From Pseudomonadota bacterium (GTDB lineage Bacteria; Pseudomonadota; Gammaproteobacteria; Xanthomonadales; Xanthomonadaceae), in assembly GCA_023423675.1 (NCBI GenBank), contig JAFAFD010000189.1, forward strand, positions 1 to 11,849: DNA of 11,849 bases, in the 5' to 3' direction. Position numbers and translations under genes: made by a program. Within the stretch, counting starts at the first letter, position 1; the number at the start of each line of letters is the position of its first letter. Positions 8,010-11,849 of this stretch are shown here, in pieces. The notes beneath the pieces were generated by a model. That model was not told the DNA's origin and ran no database searches. It saw only the letters and a program-made list of their open reading frames with translations.

Positions 8010-9076
8010 GGCGCCAGTTCCACCCGGTTGCGGCCGTTGCCCTTGGCCCGGTACAGCGCCGCGTCGGCACGGGCGAGGGTCTGGTCGGTGGTTTCGCCGG
8101 CCTGGTACTGGGCCACGCCGATGCTGACCGTCACCGGGAAGCCCAGCGGCAGGTCGGCCACGGCCATGCGCAGGAACTCGCACTGCAGTTCGGCGGTGCG
8201 CAGGTCCACGTCCGGCATCAGCGCCACGAATTCCTCGCCGCCATAGCGCGCGGCCATGCCGCGGCCGGAGAAATGCGAGCGCAGCAGCGCGCCCAGCTCG
8301 GCCAGCACCCGGTCACCGGTGGCATGGCCCTGGAAATCATTGATGTGCTTGAAGTGGTCGATGTCCACCAGGGCCACGCAGGTCTGCCGCGGCTGGCCAT
8401 CGGCGCTGCTCACCGCGTCCTGCAGGGCGGCGGCCATCGCGCGCCGGTTCGGCAGGCCGGTCAGCGCGTCGGTGCGGCTCTGTTCGGCCAGGTCGGCGTT
8501 CTGCGCCAGCAGCACGTCGTGGTACTCGGACAGCAGGCGCTCGTAATCGTCGCGCTGCATCATGTGGCTCTGGATATCCCGCGCGAAGCGGCGCAGCTCC
8601 ATTACCAGCATGACCTGGCGGGACAGCGCGGCCAGTGCCTCGGCCTGGCTGGCATCCAGGTACTGGGGCTCAGGATCGAACACGCACAACGTGCCCAATG
8701 GCTGACCATCCCTGCTGATCAGTGGCGCACCGGCATAGAAGCGCACATGCGGATCGCCGGTGACCAGTGGGTTGTCGTGGAAACGGACGTCCTGCTGCGC
8801 ATCCTCCACCACCATGACCTCTCGCGGTTTCAGGATTGCGTGCCCGCACATCGAATCGTCACGCGGCAGCTCGACCGCCAAGGTTCCGTTGATCGATTTG
8901 AACCACTGCCGTTCAACATCGATCAGAGTGACAGCGGCCATGCTGGTGCCACACACGGCCTTGGCGATGACCACCAGGTCATCGAAGGATTTTTCGCGCT
9001 CCGAGTCCAGGATGTGGTAGCGGCGCAGCGCTTCCAGGCGTTGGGGCTCATCAATCGGCTTGTCGGGCTTGATCAT
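8006..9076 (-). CDS. GAF-GGDEF diguanylate cyclase, cytosolic
   Basis: This 356-residue soluble protein should make cyclic di-GMP from two GTP. Domains in order: GAF sensor at about 25-160, with the DSMCGHAIL stretch (74-82) common in this GAF group; a helical linker rich in Gln, Arg and Glu (about 160-200); and a GGDEF domain (203-352) that opens TDALTGLPNRR and carries GGEEF at 279-283, so the active site is intact. The RxxD inhibitory site, expected nine residues before GGEEF, is absent: S270 and G273 are found there. Product inhibition should therefore be weak. No membrane segment is seen, and the GAF ligand is unknown. The start at 9076 has only a distant GGAA upstream. The gene follows rluF by 87 bp and ends on the TAG of a SMAG element a few codons after the GGDEF domain. 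Confidence 0.92.
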   Translation of the reverse strand: MIKPDKPIDEPQRLEALRRYHILDSEREKSFDDLVVIAKAVCGTSMAAVTLIDVERQWFKSINGTLAVELPRDDSMCGHAILKPREVMVVEDAQQDVRFHDNPLVTGDPHVRFYAGAPLISRDGQPLGTLCVFDPEPQYLDASQAEALAALSRQVMLVMELRRFARDIQSHMMQRDDYERLLSEYHDVLLAQNADLAEQSRTDALTGLPNRRAMAAALQDAVSSADGQPRQTCVALVDIDHFKHINDFQGHATGDRVLAELGALLRSHFSGRGMAARYGGEEFVALMPDVDLRTAELQCEFLRMAVADLPLGFPVTVSIGVAQYQAGETTDQTLARADAALYRAKGNGRNRVELAP

Positions 9077-9163
9077 GCAGCGTCACTTTCCGGCAGGTCA
9101 CTGCCGAGTCTAGCGGATGATGCGGCCCGACAGCCGAGCGCAGGATCGGCGTGACAGGCTCCG

Positions 9164-9886
9164 TTACCAGTCCTGCTGCTTGGGCAGTAGCCCGCGCAGT
9201 TCCTGCTCGGTCAGGTTGCGCCACTGGCCCGGCTTCAGCGCACCGATCTTGATGTTGTCGATGCGCACGCGGCGCAGCTGGGTGACGCGGTAATCGAACG
9301 CGGCGGCCATCAGGCGGATCTGCCGGTTCAGGCCCTGCTCCAGGGTGATGCGGAAACCGAACTTGGCGATGCGCGAGGTGCGGCACGGCAGGGTCATCTG
9401 GTCGTGGACACGCACGCCGCGGGCCATGCCGCGCAGGAACTCATCGGTGACCGGCTTGTTGACCGCCACCAGATACTCCTTCTGGTGGCCGTTCTCGGCG
9501 CGCAGGATCTGGTTGACGATGTCGCCGTTGCTGGTCATCAGGATCAGGCCCTCGGAATCCTTGTCCAGGCGGCCGATCGGGAAGATGCGCTGTTCGTGGC
9601 CGACGAAGTCGACGATATTGCCCTTGACCGAGCTCTCGGTGGTGCAGGTCACACCTACCGGCTTGTTCAGCACGATGTACACGTGGCGGCGGGCGCCGGG
9701 CTTGCGGGCTACGCGCACCTGCAGTGGCTGGCCGTCGACCAGCACGGTGTCACCTGCGCCAACCACGGCGCCGGTACCGCCAGGGTGGCCGTTGACGGTG
9801 ACCCGGCGGGCGGCGATCAGGCGATCGGCCTCGCGGCGGGAGCAGAAGCCGGTTTCAGCGATGTATTTGTTGAGTCGGGTGGTCAT
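9164..9886 (-). CDS. rluF: 23S rRNA pseudouridine synthase, RluF-type
   Basis: This 240-residue enzyme of the RsuA/RluB/RluE/RluF family isomerises a uridine in 23S rRNA; by likeness to E. coli RluF the target is U2604, in the peptidyl-transferase region. An N-terminal S4 RNA-binding domain (about 3-60, RLNKYIAETGFCSRREADRL type) precedes the catalytic domain with the conserved GRLDKDSEGL (105-114), where D108 is the catalytic aspartate. The RAENGHQKEYLV (129-140) and QGLNRQIRLM (184-193) motifs follow. Sequence likeness to E. coli RluF is strong, but the basic C-terminal extension of that protein (recalled length about 290 aa) is missing here. The start at 9886 fits the S4 domain; an ATG at 9904, six codons earlier, is possible. 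GATAAT ends 6 nt before the 9886 ATG. The gene lies 34 bp downstream of the membrane diguanylate cyclase and may share its transcript. Confidence 0.92.
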   Translation of the reverse strand: MTTRLNKYIAETGFCSRREADRLIAARRVTVNGHPGGTGAVVGAGDTVLVDGQPLQVRVARKPGARRHVYIVLNKPVGVTCTTESSVKGNIVDFVGHEQRIFPIGRLDKDSEGLILMTSNGDIVNQILRAENGHQKEYLVAVNKPVTDEFLRGMARGVRVHDQMTLPCRTSRIAKFGFRITLEQGLNRQIRLMAAAFDYRVTQLRRVRIDNIKIGALKPGQWRNLTEQELRGLLPKQQDW

Positions 9887-9892
9887 GGCCCC

Positions 9893-9898
9893 ATTATC
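9893..9898 (-). promoter_or_regulatory. Candidate -10 box abutting the rluF start
   Basis: GATAAT on the minus strand is followed by six bases (GGGGCC) and then the rluF ATG at 9886. Transcription from this box would start at or next to the A of the ATG, giving a leaderless message. There is no convincing -35 box: the hexamer at 17-bp spacing reads ACCCGG. If translation starts at 9904 instead, this sequence is coding. Confidence 0.25.
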
Positions 9899-9920
9899 GG
9901 CCATCCCCGCCCCGCCCGGG

Positions 9921-11585
9921 TCACGCCGGCAGCAATGGATCGACGGTTTCGCCGTCGAAGACCCGGTTGCGACCGCTGCGCTTGGCCACGTACATGGCAT
10001 GGTCGGCCCGCCGCAGCAGCGCGGCCAGGTCGTCCTCGCCCGGTCGCCACTGCGCCAGGCCGATGCTGGCGGTCACTTCCAGGCTTGGCACTTGCAGCTC
10101 CCGGCAGATCTCGGTGATGCGCTGGCGCAGCTGCTCCAGGCGGTCTGCAGCCGTTTCGCGCGGCATGCCCGGCAGCAGCAGCAGGAACTCTTCCCCGCCC
10201 ATCCGCACCACTTCGTCCTGGTGGCGCACGGCCGCACGCAGGGCCTGGGCCACGGCCACCAGTACCTGGTCGCCGACCGCATGGCCGTGGCGGTCGTTGA
10301 TGTCCTTGAACAGGTCGATGTCGAGGAAGCCGATGACCAGCGTGCCGCCCTCGCGCTGCACCCGCTGCAGCTGCTGGTCCAGCTGCTGCAGGCCGGCGCG
10401 GCGGTTGGGCAGGCCGGTCAGCATGTCGGTCTCGGCCAGCTGGCGCATCTCGTCGCGCTGCTGGCGCAGTCGCCCCAGGCGCTGGTTGAGCGCGTAGGCA
10501 GCCATCATCAGCAGCCAGGTGACGGCCAGCTGCAGCGCCTCCACCCGATATTCGAACAGCCACTGCGCGCGGGTCGCATCGGCCACCACCAGCACCAGCA
10601 TCGGCGAGAGCGCGGCCAGCCCGGCCATGGCCCAGGCATCCCCGCGCATGCGGGCCCACACGCCCATGGCCAGCGACAGCAGGCAACCGCTGATGAAGCA
10701 GCCCTGCAGCACCCGCGCCACTACCACCAGACTCTCCCGCTGCAGCCACGGCACCAGCACGGCCACGCCCATCAGGCCCCACAGCAGCAGCTGCTGGGCC
10801 AGGCGCGAACGCGGCAGCACGCGGTCACCGCCGTTCAGCCGCCACAGCGCCGGCAGAACCAGCGCCAGGGTCGCCGCTGTCAGTGACAGCAGCCACCAGG
10901 GACCGCGATCGCCGATCGGCAGCCACGGTTCGGGGTAGCCACTGAGGCCGCCGAGGATGGACTGCCACAGCACCAGCACCACGGTGGCGGCGATATAGAA
11001 CAGGAACGTGCGGTCACGCGTGGTCAGGAAGGCCATCAGCGCCGACAGCGCCAAGGCGATGGCCACGGCGATGCAGGCCGCGCGCACCAGCAGGCGCGCG
11101 GTGTCGTTCTGTTGCACGGGGCTGGGCGCACCCAGCAGCAGCGTCGGCACCCAGCGCGCCTTCAATGGCCGCTGCCAGGACACCACGAACGGCTCATGGC
11201 TGCCGGCCGGGGGCACGGCGACGATGCCGATGCCGGCGCGGAAGCGCGAATCACGGGTGCGCGCGTCGTGCATGTTGCCGCAGATCTCGCGGTCGCCATG
11301 CTTGAGGCGTACTTCACCAGCAAACACATTGAACACATCCAGCGCCTGCGGCTCACCGGACCAGCCTCCGGGCGGGGCGTCGACGGTGACCTGCTGGCGG
11401 TCGCCGGACAGCATCTCCGGTGTGCAGGCGCGATGCGGGGTGGGCTCATCGGTGGCGGCGCCGACCAGCAGGTAATCGCGGCCGTTTTCGACCGTTCGCG
11501 CATGGCCGAGCCATGGCGCGGCGAGCACCATCAGCAGCACGACCAGTACCGCCCCCGTTCCGTAACGCCACTGCCTGCCGACCAC
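9921..11585 (-). CDS. Membrane diguanylate cyclase with periplasmic domain and multi-TM region
   Basis: This 554-residue protein should sense an envelope signal and make cyclic di-GMP in the cytosol. In order: a signal-like N-terminal helix (11-29); a periplasmic domain (about 30-160) with only two cysteines, C54 and C102, which could pair; six or seven membrane helices (about 165-365); a short basic/Gln linker (368-384); and a GGDEF domain (384-545) with TDMLTGLPNRR, DIDLFKDIND and GGEEF at 463-467. An RxxD inhibitory site, RHQD (454-457), is correctly placed, so product inhibition is expected. The layout resembles 7TMR-DISM sensors, but I cannot confirm the periplasmic family. The start is GTG at 11585, supported by AGGA at 11595-11592, 6 nt away; no in-frame ATG lies close enough to compete. 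A GATAAT box sits about 55 nt upstream. Confidence 0.92.
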   Translation of the reverse strand: MVGRQWRYGTGAVLVVLLMVLAAPWLGHARTVENGRDYLLVGAATDEPTPHRACTPEMLSGDRQQVTVDAPPGGWSGEPQALDVFNVFAGEVRLKHGDREICGNMHDARTRDSRFRAGIGIVAVPPAGSHEPFVVSWQRPLKARWVPTLLLGAPSPVQQNDTARLLVRAACIAVAIALALSALMAFLTTRDRTFLFYIAATVVLVLWQSILGGLSGYPEPWLPIGDRGPWWLLSLTAATLALVLPALWRLNGGDRVLPRSRLAQQLLLWGLMGVAVLVPWLQRESLVVVARVLQGCFISGCLLSLAMGVWARMRGDAWAMAGLAALSPMLVLVVADATRAQWLFEYRVEALQLAVTWLLMMAAYALNQRLGRLRQQRDEMRQLAETDMLTGLPNRRAGLQQLDQQLQRVQREGGTLVIGFLDIDLFKDINDRHGHAVGDQVLVAVAQALRAAVRHQDEVVRMGGEEFLLLLPGMPRETAADRLEQLRQRITEICRELQVPSLEVTASIGLAQWRPGEDDLAALLRRADHAMYVAKRSGRNRVFDGETVDPLLPA

Positions 11586-11586
11586 G

Positions 11587-11595
11587 CTACATCCT
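11587..11595 (-). promoter_or_regulatory. Ribosome-binding site with embedded ATG-TAG before the GTG start
   Basis: Reading leftward, AGGATGTAGCGTG contains AGGA (11595-11592) six bases before the GTG start at 11585, which decides that start. It also contains an ATG directly followed by TAG (11592-11587), ending one base before the GTG. This start-stop pair is too close to the AGGA to be a good initiation site, so it is probably fortuitous. Confidence 0.5.
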
Positions 11596-11640
11596 GATTC
11601 TGCTTACGCCCGCGCCCGCTGCGCGTCGCCCCTGGCGGGC

Positions 11641-11646
11641 ATTATC
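11641..11646 (-). promoter_or_regulatory. Candidate -10 box for the membrane diguanylate cyclase
   Basis: GATAAT on the minus strand, five of six matches to TATAAT. A start near 11635 would give a leader of about 50 nt whose first part can fold as GCCCGC/GCGGGC (11635-11640 with 11614-11619 or 11608-11613). I find no good -35 box at 16-18 nt, so the call is tentative. Confidence 0.3.
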
Positions 11647-11704
11647 GCAGCCGAATGGGCCTTGGATGTGTAGGCCAATGGTGGTAGTTGGAGGCTGTTG
11701 GTCG

Positions 11705-11723
11705 GCAGGGCTTGCAGCCCTGC
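11705..11723. repeat. Perfect 8-bp hairpin, probable intergenic repeat
   Basis: GCAGGGCT (11705-11712), loop TGC and AGCCCTGC (11716-11723) pair completely. There is no GTAG or CTAC border, so it is not a SMAG. No T-run follows on either strand, which argues against a simple intrinsic terminator. Confidence 0.6.
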
Positions 11724-11797
11724 ACCTGCAGAGGCCAGAGCCGAAGCAACAGCAGACGCTGGCTATCCGTGGGTTGGCGGGGTGGGTCCGGTTGAGG

Positions 11798-11847
11798 GGG
11801 ACGCTGCAAGTACGTCCCTGTAAGCTCGGTCGCCGCATCCATGCGGC
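11798..11847. repeat. Two-hairpin intergenic element at the window edge
   Basis: The hairpin GGGACG (11798-11803) / CGTCCC (11813-11818) with a 9-nt loop is followed 13 nt later by GCCGCAT (11832-11838) / ATGCGGC (11841-11847) with a 2-nt loop. The spacer contains GCTCGG. The fixed order of two unlike hairpins around this spacer looks like one repeat unit rather than two chance palindromes; I recall similar units in other Xanthomonadaceae. Confidence 0.5.
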
Positions 11848-11849
11848 TC

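Larger units (their letters stand above)
11586..11849. other. Hairpin-rich intergenic stretch, no convincing gene
   Basis: Short readings on the minus strand here are unconvincing and have no ribosome-binding sites. The region holds the diguanylate cyclase leader and then three clear hairpins: GCAGGGCT/AGCCCTGC (705-712 with 716-723, adding 11000), GGGACG/CGTCCC (11798-11803 with 11813-11818) and GCCGCAT/ATGCGGC (11832-11838 with 11841-11847). From memory, the CAGGGCTTGCAGCCCTG block and the GGGACG...CGTCCCTG...GCTCG...hairpin block each recur between genes in Stenotrophomonas and Xanthomonas. The window ends inside or just after the last hairpin. Confidence 0.55.

Noticed and set aside
9104..9120. 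A TAGACT sequence on the minus strand upstream of the GAF-GGDEF gene as a -10 box.
   Set aside because: Only four of six matches and no -35 at suitable spacing; not enough to call a promoter.
9345..10886. Rightward open frame of about 510 codons opposite rluF and the membrane cyclase.
   Set aside because: Antisense to genes with intact catalytic motifs; low-complexity translation and no ribosome-binding site.
8006..11585. Treating the two GGDEF proteins and rluF as a signalling system of a new type.
   Set aside because: Each belongs to a common family, such cyclases are abundant in Stenotrophomonas, and adjacency alone does not show a joint function.
11587..11842. Short leftward frames (66-83 codons) near the right edge.
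   Set aside because: No ribosome-binding site and no domain; they overlap hairpin repeats and the cyclase leader.

Overview
This is a GC-rich, gene-dense window of ordinary chromosomal character, most likely from Stenotrophomonas (Xanthomonadaceae). The best organism marker is a set of short hairpin repeats carrying a GTAG (CTAC on the other strand) tetranucleotide on one side. They have the form of the SMAG family of REP elements described in Stenotrophomonas maltophilia. The protein families fit a gammaproteobacterium. I see no rRNA, tRNA, CRISPR array, insertion sequence or prophage gene.

Layout, left to right. (1) 1-4897, three leftward genes. Read in the direction of transcription they are a secreted serine beta-lactamase-like hydrolase (4897-3317), an ABC exporter half-transporter (3238-1406) and a periplasmic histidine acid phosphatase closely resembling E. 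coli glucose-1-phosphatase Agp (1317-97). SMAG elements lie at both junctions and beyond agp. (2) 5008-6311, two rightward genes: a VOC/glyoxalase-fold protein and a DUF72 (YecE-like) protein, joined by a GTGA stop/start overlap. (3) 6232-6843, a leftward six-TM Pr6Pr-type membrane protein whose 3' end overlaps the DUF72 gene by 80 nt. (4) 6923-7870, a rightward EamA/DMT transporter. (5) 7880-8009, four SMAG hairpins, two in each orientation, between convergent genes. (6) 8006-11585, three leftward genes: a membrane diguanylate cyclase with a periplasmic domain, a 23S rRNA pseudouridine synthase of the RluF type, and a GAF-GGDEF diguanylate cyclase. (7) 11586-11849, a hairpin-rich intergenic stretch with no convincing gene.

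The genes do not form one pathway. Two sublocations have a theme: envelope hydrolysis and export on the left, and c-di-GMP synthesis on the right, where two GGDEF proteins flank rluF. The two cyclases differ in input (periplasmic/7TM versus cytosolic GAF) and in feedback control (RxxD inhibitory site present versus absent).

The observation most worth a second look is that all three TAG stop codons among the ten genes are the TAG inside the GTAG signature of a SMAG element: the hydrolase, the ABC exporter and the GAF-GGDEF gene. The other genes end in TGA or TAA. I did not find a clearly new multi-gene system.
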